NCBI RefSeq assembly: GCF_033115175.1
Contig: NC_084828.1
Coordinates: 32,982,388-33,046,387, forward strand
Source: Lepus europaeus
Taxonomy: Eukaryota > Chordata > Mammalia > Lagomorpha > Leporidae
DNA length: 64,000 bases
Direction of reading: 5' to 3'
In this document: one piece after another, positions 12,400 through 23,879 of the stretch
Numbering within the stretch: the first letter of the stretch is position 1
How the letters are laid out: every line of letters begins with the position of its first letter
Notes under the pieces: model-generated
Told to the model about the DNA's origin: nothing
What the model saw: only the letters and a program-made list of their open reading frames with translations
Databases searched by the model: none
Program-made: the position numbers and the translations under genes

Positions 12400-12484
12400 A
12401 TATATATATTATATATACACACAGAGATATACATATACATATAAATACATATACATTTATAGTATACATATACACACATATATG
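12400..12484. repeat. TA/TACA-rich simple repeat
   Basis: An imperfect alternating TA, CA and TACATA tract inside the Tigger remnant, probably grown from its AT-rich interior. Confidence 0.85.
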
Positions 12485-13329
12485 CAGTTAACTGTAGACC
12501 AGCTTCAGACAGATCCTTCAGGAAGTATTCTGAAGAAGGCATTGCTATCAGAGGTGATGACCCCTCTATTATGCATGTTCTTTTTCCTGAAGGTCAAGTA
12601 GGACAAGTATGTGGAGGAGGAAGACTGATATTGATGCCCATGACTCCATTTCAACTGAGGCTAATGTACGTACTTTAATTTTTTTTTTTAAAGTTTAAAA
12701 TTAAAAAAAGTAAAAAATGCTTATGAAATGAGGATATCTAGAAAGAACTATTTTAGACAGCTGTGTAATGTGTTTGTGTTTTGAACTATGTGTTATCACA
12801 AACATCCCTAAAAGTTTTAGAAAATGAAGATGTCTAGAGAGTGCAAAACTTAAACATAAGTTTGAAATTAGCAAATTTTAAGAATAAATTTAGTTTAGCC
12901 TAAATGTACGATGTTTATAAAGTCTATAACAGTGCACAGTGATGCCCTAGACATTTCTATTCACTAACCACTCATTCAACTCACCCGGAGAAACGTTCAG
13001 TCCCGCAAGCTCCATTCATGGTAAATGCTGTATACAGGTACACACTTTTAATATTTTATGCTGTACTTTGACTATACCTTCTAGGTTTAGCAACACAAAT
13101 ACCACTGTATTACAGTCACCTACTATATTTTGTATGGTAACCGGATTTACAACTTTTATAGCCTAGGGGCAACAGAGCTTAGGTATAAAATAGACTATTC
13201 TTTCTAGGTCTATATAAGTTCATTTTATGATGCTTACACAATTACCAAAATGCCTAGCTATGCGTTTCTGAAAACATAGTCCCATTGTTATATGATGAAT
13301 ATTATATAACACATACATATATCATCTAA

Positions 13330-13412
13330 ATATATAGAAACACACATATATTTACACACATATATATAGCCTATTCTGTTTCTCTGGAGAACCATGATTA
13401 ATACACATAATA
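13330..13412 (+). mobile_element. MLT2-like LTR copy 2, 3' end
   Basis: A TA/CA-rich run is followed by 'cctattctgtttctctggagaacc' and 'atgattaatacac', which matches the end of the LTR whose first part stops at 11746. The two parts are separated by the Tigger insertion. Confidence 0.65.
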
Positions 13413-14355
13413 ACAGGTTATGCTGTAGCTGCCCCACATGAAGCACTTACTGTATATTCCTTGCCTACTATAAAATCGGCTCCAGTTGCCAATCTCTGCT
13501 TTTACAAGAGCTTGTGCTTACTCTGGATATTTTTACATGTCAGGTATGCTTTGAATTCTGCCACAGCGTTTACACAATTTGGAAGTCTCACAGATTCTTG
13601 AGCCTGCCAGTATTTCTATTTCCACTGGGAATATATTTGCTAACCTAGAACAGGTGAATTTTCCTATTGGAAGTGCTTTTGATCTCTGTCTAGCACACAC
13701 CAAGACAACTGATAGAATATCTCAGGAAAATGATAGAGTTGACTAAGGTGTTATCTGTGTAGATGAAAATATCCCTGCCTTTATCTCTGATAGTATAAAC
13801 CACCAGACAAATACCATGTCCTAAAAGGGCAAATGGCTGTAAAATGCACCAATTTTCAGATGCATCAGACATTGGACATAATGTACAGACTGTAGATGCC
13901 TATCCCTTGACCTTTTGGCTTGCATTTTCCCTCCATCAAATGGAATATATGTGCAAATGGGGGGTACTTAAGAAATGGAAAGACAATTGGTTCTGCTCTC
14001 AAATCCACAACATTTATGATAAAATTATTTCCAGGTACATTGTAAATCTCATCATATTTATGTAGGTAACCAGACTCACCCTGCTCTATGCAGTGAATTA
14101 TATGTTGGAGAAGACTGGGATTCTCATTGACATTTCATCCATTCTACCAATCTCTGTTCTTAAGGACAATGAAGTATAAAATCCCAGACTTAAAAAGAAT
14201 TCTGTAAAACAGATCTGTCAAGAAAATGGATACTAGGCTAGAACCATTACCACTAAACTTACAAAATCCAGACTATCCAAAATAGAAGATGTGAATTGAT
14301 CACTTTTCTGTTTTGGACTTCAAATGTCACACTTCCTTTCTTTTTTATTTTTCTA
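13413..14355. other. Unassigned non-coding stretch
   Basis: No gene or repeat was recognised. Short frames at 13690-13872 (minus) and 13844-14065 (plus) overlap each other and show no known domain. Confidence 0.35.
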
Positions 14356-14603
14356 AAAAGATTTATTTTATTTATTTGAAAGGCACAGTCACAGGAACCC
14401 GGAATGTAATCCAGCAGTCCAGATAACCCACAAAAAAGGCAGGGATCCAAACACTCGAACTATCACTTGCTGCTTCCTAGGGTACGCATTAGCAGGAAGC
14501 TGGAATCAGGAATTAGAATCAGTGTCAGGACTCAAAACTAAGCACTCCAATATGGGATATGGGTGTTCCCACCAGTGTTTAACTGCTAGGCCCAAAGCCA
14601 AAA
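14356..14603 (-). mobile_element. Lagomorph C-SINE, internally deleted
   Basis: The reversed tail (AAGATTTATTTTATTTATTTG) is followed almost at once by the reversed mid-body ('ggcagggatccaaacactcg'), so the GA tract region is mostly lost. The head end is 'ttaactgctaggcccaaagcc'. Confidence 0.82.
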
Positions 14604-14611
14604 CTCATTGC

Positions 14612-15050
14612 TGTAGGCAGACTAGGTGCATGCTCCTTTAGCCATTACAAGCAGGAATTCAAGGAGGATATGTAGATAGTGGTCAGCCGAGAAGTGAAAT
14701 TTATTTACATGCAAAGCAGGTACACATAGAGATGAATGAGGGCAATTTCAGGAGAGAGCTGCACTCAACAAGGTTTGGGGCTGTCCCTTTATATGATGTG
14801 GGAGCATTGGGTTGGTTCTGGGGTGGAGCTTAATTGAATATTCAAAGAGGTAGGGTTTGGAGTAGGGATGTTGTCCCAACCATTGCTTATACTTTTGTGA
14901 AAATCTTGGAAGTGTCATGGCATCAGGTGCATGATGGGAGTGGGAGTGTCAGCTATGTAATTTTATTACAATGACATCATAATGAACTAAATGTCATTGT
15001 GAGGAAGTAGTCTGTGACCATATTGAATATTTTTAGCTGTCACCAGTTTC
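14612..15050 (-). mobile_element. Retroviral LTR-like element with TATA and poly(A) signals
   Basis: On the minus strand a TATA-like CATATAAAGGG lies at about 14784-14794. An AATAAA lies 80-90 bp further on at 14700-14705, followed by a plausible U5 ending near TGCCTACAGCA (14612). This promoter, short R, poly(A), U5 spacing is typical of an LTR. The 5' (U3) limit on the right is uncertain and no internal viral genes adjoin, so it would be a solo LTR. I do not recognise its family. Confidence 0.5.
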
Positions 15051-15239
15051 TGAGTGGCAAAACCACAGAAGTTGCAGTTTTCTATGACATGGAAGGGGTA
15101 GAGATTGGTGGTGCACTGATGTGGAGTTTGGGCATTGCCTGGATGGAAAGTTTGTGCAGTGCATGTACCAGCAAAATGGTGCTGGTAAACCTCACCTCCT
15201 CCTTGAAGTGCTACTTTCTTGCCTATATCAATATCTGAT

Positions 15240-15733
15240 ACTTGGAATACTTTAACCTACATCCATTTCTCCGTTTTCTCTCCCTACATTGACAACTAAT
15301 AATCACTGTTTTAGTTTCTTTGCATTTTCCTGATGACTAATTATGTTGAGGAGCTTTTTAACTACTTGTTGGCTACTTTAGTGCCTTCTCTGGGCAAAGG
15401 TGTATTTAGATCATTTGTCCAAGTTTTGCATATTAACTGCTTACAAGATATGAGGTTTGCAAATTTGTATGTTGCCATTTCATTGCGTTGATTGTTTCCT
15501 TTGTTGTGAAGAAATGTTATAATTTACGTGGTTCTACTTATTTCCTTTCCCTTTTGTAGCTGGGTTGTTGTCATTTCCAAATCATTGCCAAGGCCCATGT
15601 CAGGGAACTTATCCCCTATGTTCCCTTTACAGAATTTATGGTACCATATCTTATGTCTAGGTATTTTCCAGTTTGAGTTGATTTTTGTGTATGGTGGAAA
15701 TGTCCAATTTTATTCTTTTCTAGCACTGCATTT
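15240..15733 (-). mobile_element. Old LINE-1 ORF2 fragment, antisense
   Basis: Plus-strand phrases such as 'cattgcgttgattgtttcctttg', 'aaatcattgccaaggcccatgtc' and 'tttgagttgatttttgtgtatgg' are the reverse complement of the 3' part of LINE-1 ORF2. No open frame remains. Confidence 0.8.
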
Positions 15734-16063
15734 TTAAAGATTTACTTATTTATTTAAAAGGTGGAGCATAAGAGAAAGAGGAAGAGACCCAGATAGAAAG
15801 ATCTTCCATTTACTACTTCACTTTCCAAAAGGCCACAGCAGATAGGGCTGGGCGGCTGATGCCAGGAGCCAGGAACTCCATCTAGGTCTTGCACACGGGT
15901 AGTAGGGGCTCAAGCATGTGGACCATCATCCACTATCCGTTGCCTTCCAATGTGCATGAATCAGATGCAGAGCAGCTGGTACTTGAACCAGGACTCAGAT
16001 GTGAGATGTGAGATTCTGGCATCACAAACAGCAGCTTATCCTATGCCGTAACACTGGTCCTCA
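15734..16063 (-). mobile_element. Lagomorph C-SINE
   Basis: The reversed tail (AAAGATTTACTTATTTATTT) begins exactly where the antisense LINE-1 phrase ends, and the reversed head closes at 'tatgccgtaacactggtcc'. A T-run of about 20 follows at 16071-16090. Confidence 0.87.
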
Positions 16064-16122
16064 AGCACTATTTTTTTTTTTTTTTTTTTGGAGAGTGAGA
16101 TTATTCTTTTTCTCTCTTTTTT

Positions 16123-16466
16123 TAAAAGATTGATTTATTTATTTGAAAGTCAGAGTTACACAGAGAGAGGGGGAAAGGCAGAGAGAGAGAGAGAGAGAGA
16201 GTGGTCTCCCATCCGCTGGTTCACTCCCCAAATGGCTGCAATGGTAGGAGCTGAGCTGATTCAAAGCCAGAAGACAGGAGCTTCTGCCCAGTATCCTACG
16301 TGGGTGCAGGGGCCCAAGGACTTGGGCCATCTTCTACAGCTTTCCCAGGCCATAGCAGAGAGTTGGTTCAGAAGTGGAGCGGCCAGGACTTGAACCAGCG
16401 CCCATGTGGGATGCTGGCACTGCAGGCAGTGGCTTTTTATTCTCTACACCACAGCATTGGCCCCTA
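16123..16466 (-). mobile_element. Lagomorph C-SINE, well preserved
   Basis: The reversed tail (AAGATTGATTTATTTATTTG), a GA tract, the body ('gcaggggcccaaggacttgg') and the reversed head ('acaccacagcattggcccc') are all present. This is a good example of the older AATAAA-tailed type. Confidence 0.92.
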
Positions 16467-16639
16467 GGGATTATCCTTTTCCTATTGTAACCTCATGTTA
16501 TCCTTGTCAACTGCAAATAGCAATGATTTAAATTATCTACTTGGTAGTGGGAGGAAGGAGAAAAAAAGAATGAAAACTAATGAATAAAACCCACAGGACC
16601 TTGGAAAAACCATTAAGTAAAAAAAAAGTTTGCATTATG

Positions 16640-17430
16640 AGAGTTTCAGGAGATGAGACAGAGGAAAAGTACTGAAAGGTTGCGGAAAACTTCCCACATC
16701 TTGGGGAAAATATGGATATTATCATGCTTGAAACTCAAAGTATCCTAAACAGAGTCATCCAAAAGAGGTCCTCCTTAAGGTACATTATAATGAAACTGTC
16801 AGAATTCAAAATGAAAAAGAATTTTTAAAGCAGCAAGAGAAAAACAATACCCCACATACAAGGGAACATCTATTCATTATCAGCAAATTTCTCTCCAAAC
16901 TTTATTGGTTAGGGGAGAATGGGACAGGATATTAAAGTGCGGAAAGAAAAAAATAAAAACCCTGCTGCAAGTAGACTATACTCTGAAAAATTGTCCTTCT
17001 GAAGTGAAAGAAAAATAAAATATTTTCTAGACAAGCTAAAGTTGAACCAATTCATCATCACTAGACATGACTTACAAGAAAGGATGAACGAAGTTCTTCC
17101 AGCAGAAACAAAAGAATAGTTCCTTTCATGAAAGTTTAAAACTCTCAGGTAGAAGCAAATATGTCATCAAATTTAGACCACTACAATATTATAATAGTGT
17201 TATGCAAACCATTCATATCATTAGTATGAACATTAAAATCAAAATAGTAACTGTAGATACAATAAGATATTAAGGAGTGTGCAACAAAAATATTTAAATT
17301 ATTATATCAGAAATATAAAATGTAGAGGTAGTATGTAAGTCTAGAGTTTTTCTATGGAATTAAAGTTATCAGCTGAAAATAGACATTTATGACTATAAGA
17401 TGTTTCATATGTATATGAAAGATTTTAGAG
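16640..17430 (+). mobile_element. Old LINE-1/HAL1 ORF1 fragment
   Basis: The run 'cattataatgaaactgtcag', 'cagcaagagaaaaacaat', 'tcagcaaatttctc' and 'gaagttcttccagcagaaac' matches the remembered ORF1 3' half of old mammalian LINE-1 or HAL1 elements, followed by an AT-rich spacer. Frames are broken throughout. It lies just upstream of, and in the same direction as, the near-complete LINE-1. Confidence 0.7.
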
Positions 17431-18479
17431 AAAAACACACACTGTAACCTCATTGGAAAGGACCTTACCAAGTGCCTTACCATTTATACCACCATCCAAA
17501 TTAGAAAAAAATCTCCCTCCCCCCCTCATCACAGCCAGGAACCCAGTGAGAGCAGCAGAGATGGCCCAGGTATGCACCAAAAGAGCAAATAAGAAAAAAA
17601 AAAAAAAAGAAGAAGAACAGTGGAGGCTTGGACCCAGGGAGGGGAGTGCCTGCCCCTGGGGACCAGGTGACAGGGGAATCCCTGGGTCCACAGAGCTGCG
17701 GATAGCAGAAGCAAAATGCTTTAAAAGTTCCAAACGGGGAGAAAAAAATAAAGGCACAAATAGGGAGGTCAGGCACCTCCCTTCCTCCTCCCCCTACCCT
17801 GCAGGGACTTGCAGGTGGCTGGGAGAAACCATTTTGCTCCTTTGCTTGTTTTAATTTTTGGATGCAGGCAGGTGGCTGCTTCCCTTGCCTCTCATGCGTG
17901 TGCCCAGCAATAGTGGGGGTTACCTCACCTCACCCCAACCCCAAAATGAAGGCCACAGCAATTCAGAAGAGTTTCTTCCACTACCACACAAGCTGTATGG
18001 CAAGGGCGAGTCCTGCCTATTGGAAGCTCATACCTGCCACCACCACCATTGAGAAGTGAGCTGAGCTCCAGTAGGTGGGGTTCCATGCACCCACTCATGA
18101 CACACGGACCTATAGCAGCTTATAACAGAGGGAACCTTACCCATAGGAAAGTCTCCATAAATCAAAGGTGCAGTTCATTAAGCAGTGAGAACTAGTGCTG
18201 AAGGCATCAGGGACTAACACTGGGGCATCCTGCAGCTGTGAGAAGGGTGAGTCACATCAACAGAAGTGAACACCCTCCTCCATCCAGATAACCAGAGGAG
18301 AGCTACAAAGCTCCATGGGAGCCTTACCTTGGATTCTTGCTTCACCCTGGAATACCTAACAGAGAACCCAGGCCACATCCAGCACACACCTTTCAATATT
18401 CACTGAATGTATAGATGTCCCAGTAAAACACAAAGGCACAAATCAAAGAGAAAAGCAACTAAACACAAAAACATTACAA

Positions 18480-19489
18480 ATGCCAAAAAACAAAGGAATA
18501 AACTTAAATAAGAGTAAGGAAGACACTATGATTCTTCCAAAGGAACACTAGAACACATCAATAGTAAAATGTGAACATGAAGAGATTGAGGATATAGCAG
18601 AAATGGAACTCAGAAAATTTATCATCAGATTACTTAGAAGCAATCATGATCAGAAGCAAAATCATGAACTAAATGAAAAATTTTCACCATGAAATTGAGA
18701 TATTAAAGAGAAATCAGAATTAAATACTAGAAATGAAGAATTCAATAGATAAATAAAAAATGCTGTGGAAAGTCTTAACAACAGAGTAGGTGAGACAGAA
18801 GAAAGAATATCAGAATTAGAAGACAAATTCCTGGAAATTTTATAGTCAAAAAAAAGAATAAATTGGAAAACTAAAAAACACTGTTGGAGATCTACAGGAT
18901 ACTACCAAACGACCCAAGATATGGGTCGTAGGAGTTCTTGAAGGCTTGGAAAGAGAGTAAAGATTAGAAGGCCTTTTTAATGAAATAATAACAGAAAACT
19001 TCCTCAGTTTGGAGAAAGAAAGAGACATCCAAGTGCAGGAAGTACACAGAACTCCCAATAGACACAACCAGAAATATCTTCACCATGACACATTGTAGTA
19101 AAACTCTCCACAGTAAAACATAAAGAAAAGATTCTAAGATGTGCACAAGAGAAATGCCAGATCACATTCAGAGGAACCTCAACTCACAGCAGACTTCTCA
19201 TCAGAAATCCTACAAGTAAGGAAAGAATGGTGAGATATAGTCCAAGTCTTAAGGGAAAAAATTATCAACCCAGAATATTGTACCCTGCAAAGCTCTCATT
19301 TATGATTGAAGGTGAAATAATGATCTTCCATGACAAACAGAAATTGAAATAATTTGTAATTATCCATCCAGCCCTACAAAAGCTGCTCAAGGATGTGCTA
19401 CACACAGAAATAGGAACATCACTATGAAAGAAGGTGAAGGCAGAAAATCTCCCAGTAAAAGTACAAAGGAAACTCAAAGTAAAAAATGA
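18480..19489 (+). pseudogene. LINE-1 ORF1 remnant
   Basis: ORF1 would begin at the ATG at 18480 (MPKNKGINLNK) and end near the TGA at 19487-19489. Family ORF1 proteins are RNA-binding chaperones with a coiled coil, RRM and C-terminal domain. Here the reading frame is broken within the first 30 codons and repeatedly after that, and only blocks of the sequence survive. It cannot produce a functional ORF1p. Confidence 0.75.
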
Positions 19490-19506
19490 GGACTATTAAC
19501 GGAAAT

Positions 19507-22500
19507 ATGGCAGGGCCAAGTCATTACTTATCAATAGTCACCTTGAATGTAAATGGCTTCAACCTTCCAATTAAAAGATACAGACTATCTGAATGGATTA
19601 AAAATCAAAGCCTTCTATTTGCTGCTTACAAGAAACGTATCTCACCAAAAAAGTTACACTCAGACTGAAAGTGACAGGATGGAAAAAGATAATCCAGGCT
19701 AACAGAAACCAAAAACAGCCATTGAAACCATCCTAATATCAGAAAAAATAGACTTTAACACAAAAACTATTAAAATAGACAAAGAAGGGCACTATATAAT
19801 GATTAAGGGATCAATTCATCAGGAAGATATGACTATTATATATGTATATGCACCTAATTACAGGGCATCTGGCTATATAAAAGAAATGTTAATGGATTTA
19901 AAGGGACACATAGACTCAAATATAATAGTAATGGGGGACCTCAATACCCACTTTCAGCAATGGACAGATCAACCAGATGGAAAATCAGCAAGGAAACAAC
20001 AGATTTAGTTGATACTATAGAGCAAATGGACCTAACAGATATCTACAGAGCTTTCCACCCTACAGCCACCAGATACATATTCTTCTCACCAATGCATGGA
20101 ATTTGCACTAGGGATGACTACATACTAGGCCATAAAGCAAGTCCCAGCAAATTAAAAAAAATTGAAATTATAGCATGCATATTCTCTGACCACAATGGAA
20201 TGAAGTTGGTAACCAACAATTCAGGAATCTCCAGAACATATGCAAACACATGGAGACTGAAAAACATGCTCCTGAACAAACAATGGATCATTGAAGAAAT
20301 CAAAAGAGCAATAAAAAAATTTCTAAATGAAATAAAGACGACAATACAATACATCAAAAGTATGGGATACAGCAAAAGAAATGTTAAAAGGAAAGTTTAT
20401 AGCAATTGGAGCTTACATCAAGAAATTAGAAATGCACCAAGTAAACAAGCTATCAGTGAATCTCAAGGGCTTAGAAAAACAACAGCAAACCAAACCCAAA
20501 ACTAATAGGAGAAAAAAAACTAATTAAAGTTAGAGAAGAAACCAACAAAATCTAAACCAATAAAACAACACAAAGATTAGCAAAGCAAAGAGCTGTATTT
20601 TGAAAAAGAAATAAAATTGATACACCTTTGACCCAACTAACCCAAAAAAGAGGAGGGAGAAGACTCAAATTAATAAAATCAGAGTTGAAAAAGGAACTGT
20701 AATAAGAGACACCACAGAAATAAAGAGTCATCAGAAATTCTAGAAAGAGCTGTACGCCAACAAAATGGGAAACCTAGAAGAAATGGATAGATTCCTTGAC
20801 ACATATCACCTACCTAAATTGAGCCATGAAGACATAGAAAACATAAACAGACTAACAAACAAGACAGAACTCAAATCAGTAATAAAGACCGCCCTAGCAA
20901 AGAAAAACCCAGGACCAGTTGGCTTCACTACTGAATTCTACCAAACTTTTAAAGAACTAACTCCAATTCTCAAGCTTTTCAAAACAATCGAAATGGAGGG
21001 AATCCTCCCAAATTCTTTCTATGAAGCCAGCATCACCTTAATTCTTAAACCTGAAAAAGATACAACAGAGAAAGCGAACTACAGACCAATCTCTCTGATG
21101 AACATAGACACAAAAAACTTCTCAACAAAATACTAGCCAAATGAATCCAACAGCACATCAGAAAGATCATCTACCTGGACCAAATGAAATTTATTCCTGG
21201 CATGCAGGGATGGCTCAACATTCACAAATCAATCAATGTGATACATCACATTAAAAAAAACCTGAAGAATAAAAACTATATGATTATCTCAATAGCTGCA
21301 GAGAAAGCATTTGACAAAATACAACATCATTTCATGATGAAAACTTTAAGCAAATTAGGACTATAAGGAACATTTCTCAACACAATCAACGCAATTTATG
21401 ATAAACCCACAACCAGCGTCCTATTGAATGGGGAAAAGTTCAAAGAAATCCCACTGAGATCTGGAACCAGACAAGGGTGCCCACACTCACCACTGCTTTT
21501 CAATATAGTACTTGTACATTTAGCCAAAGATATTAGACAAGAAAAAGATATCAAAGGGATACAAACTGGGAAGGAGGAAATCAAAATATTCCTATTTGGA
21601 GATAACATGATTTATACATAGGGGATCCAAGACTCAACTAAGAGACTATTGGAACTCCTAGAAGAATTTGGAAATATCTAAAGCCTTTGTATATGTAGAC
21701 AATGCCACAGCTGAAGAAAGAGCTTCTAAGATCAATCTCTTTCACAATAGCTACAAAAAAATCAAATACTTTGGAATAAATTTAACCAAGGATGTCAAAG
21801 AACTCTACGATGAGAATCACAAAACATTAAAGAAAGAAATAGAAGGAGATACAAAAAAATTTGAAAAATCTTCATGTTCATGGATTGGAAGAATCAGTAT
21901 CATCAAAATATCCATAGTACCGAAAATAATTTACAAACTCAATGTGATACCAATCAAAATACGAAAGACATTCTTCTCAGATATAGGAAAAATGATGTTG
22001 AAATTCATATGGAAACACAGAAGACCCCAAATAGTGCAAGAAATCTTATGAAAGAAAAACAAAGCTTGAGGCATCACAATACCAGATTTCAAGACATAGT
22101 ATAGGACAGTGATAATCAAAATAGCCATTACTGTTACTAAAAAGATAGATAGACCAATAGAACAGAATAGAAATACCTGAAATCCATCCAAGCATCTACA
22201 AACAACTTATCTTTAACAAAGGAGCTAAAATCAATCCCTAGAGTAAGGACAATTTCTTCAACAAATGGTGCTGGGAAAACTGGATTGTCACATGCAGAAA
22301 CAGGGAGCAAGACTTTTACCAGACACCTTTCACCAAAATCCACTTAAAATGGACTAAAGACCTAAATCTATGACCCAACACCATCAAATTATTAGAAAAC
22401 ATTTGGGAAACCCTACAAGACATTGACGTAGACAAATTGTTCTTGGAAAAGACCCCAGAGGCACAGGCAATCAAAGCCAAAATTAACAAATGGGATTGTA

Positions 22501-23265
22501 TCAAATTAGGAGCTTCTGCACTGAAAAAGAGACATTTAGCAAAGTGAAGAGATAATTGACAGAATGAGAGAATATATTTGCAAACTGATAAAAGATTAAT
22601 AATCAAAATATATAAAAAGATCAAAAATTAAACCACAACAAAACAAACAACCCAATTAAGAAATGGGCAAAGGACTTAATCAGGTGCTTTTCAAAAAGGA
22701 AATCCAAATGTCCAACAGACACATGAAAAAATGCTTATGATCACTAGCCATCAGATAAATGCAGATGCCAACCACAATAAGGTTTCACCTCACCCCTGTT
22801 AGAATGGATCTCATGTGGAAGTCAAAACAATAAATGCTGGCAAGGATGTGGGGTAAAAGATACCCTAATCCACTGTCGGTTGGAATGTAAACTGTTAAAG
22901 CCTCCATGGAAGACAGTATGGAAGTACCTCAGAGGTCTGAACATAAACTTTCCATATGACCCAGTTATCCCACTCCTGGGAATCTTCCCAAGAGAAATGA
23001 AATAAGCATATGAAAGATCTGTGTGTATTTCCATGTTTATTGCAGCTCATTTCACAATAGCAAAGATACAGTATCAACCCAAATGCCCATCAACTGAAGA
23101 CTGGATAAAGAAATTAATGGGATATGTACACCATTGAATATATGCAGCAGTCAAAAAAAAGAGGAAGTCTGGTCATTTGCAACAAGATGAATGAAACTGG
23201 AAAACAGCATACTTAGTTTAATAAGCCAATCTCAAAGGGACAAATTCTGTAGTTCTCCCTGACCT
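19507..23265 (+). pseudogene. LINE-1 ORF2 remnant (endonuclease-reverse transcriptase)
   Basis: The endonuclease start (TLNVNGFNLPIKR) is followed by a frameshift near 19615, before the catalytic QET block, and another near 19960. The SDHN motif of the endonuclease survives at about 20184-20195. Reverse transcriptase blocks follow: [41 protein letters not shown] and [13 protein letters not shown]. The usual FADD catalytic box reads FGDN at 21595-21606, which removes a metal-binding aspartate. The C-terminal region runs to about 23265. Stops separate all blocks. Confidence 0.88.
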
Positions 23266-23747
23266 GTGATAACTAATAGAGCACCTAAAAGGCAACATGT
23301 AGAAATGAAATTGACACTTTGAGAAGCAATGGATTTGAACAGCACTTCTCTTGACTGTTGAGGAACAGCTTTTATTCTATATTTTTGTTTATCTTCTCCT
23401 TTACAATATTTCCTTGTCTTTTTCTCTTTCATGTGAAAGAGAGGAGGAAGAGGGGAGAGAATGAGTGGGAGGGTGGTTAGGGTGGGAAGAATTACTATGT
23501 TCCTGGTGTTGTATCTATGAGATACACACAAATAAAAAAAGCATACAAAATTGTATATATGAAATACACAAAATTTGTTCTCTTTATCTAAATAAATAAA
23601 AAGGTAGCATTGATCTTAATTATATATCTCATTTAACCCAATATACTAAAATATTATATTTAATACATACTTGTTATTAAGTATATATAATTATAAGTAA
23701 TACAGAATATAAAATAGAATACTATAATTGCTGTAATTATTAGTCAT

Positions 23748-23876
23748 GTGAATCTTCCATGTGGGTGGCAGGGTCCCAAGCGCTTGGGCCATTAGCAGGG
23801 TGCTGGATCAGAGGCAGTACAGCCAGAACTTGAACTGGCACTCTGATGTAGGATGCTGGCATTGCAAATGATGGCA
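23748..23876 (-). mobile_element. C-SINE fragment
   Basis: Only the reversed middle of the element remains: 'catgtgggtggcagggtccc', 'ttgggcc' and 'gatgctggcattgcaaatgatgg'. Both ends are missing. Confidence 0.75.
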
Positions 23877-23879
23877 AAT

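Larger units (their letters stand above)
11749..13305 (+). mobile_element. Tigger-type (pogo/Tc1) DNA transposon remnant
   Basis: It begins CAGTCACTTATTGCATAATG after a TA and ends near 'tgcgtttctgaaaacatagtcccattg', the expected terminal-inverted-repeat arrangement. Internal landmarks recalled from mammalian Tigger consensus are 'ctgtgtttgtggagatgctgg', 'cagatccttcaggaagtattc', 'gaagaaggcattgctatcag' and 'caagctccattcatggtaa'. No transposase frame is intact and most of the transposase domain is absent, so it is a non-autonomous or internally deleted copy. A C-SINE is inserted at 11930-12256. Confidence 0.75.
17560..23545 (+). mobile_element. Near-full-length, inactivated LINE-1
   Basis: A GC-richer 5' region (about 17600-18400) precedes ORF1 remnants (18480-19489), ORF2 remnants (19507 to about 23265) and a 3' region ending 'gttgtatctatgagatacacac' plus an A-rich tail near 23545. 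All main blocks are in order, so the element was inserted nearly complete. Many frameshifts and stops show that it is dead. The 5' limit is uncertain: an A-run at 17589-17605 could be internal or the tail of a separate piece. Confidence 0.85.

Noticed and set aside
17453-17854. 133-residue plus-strand open frame
   Set aside because: It lies across the LINE-1 5' region and an A-run. No protein similarity was recognised.
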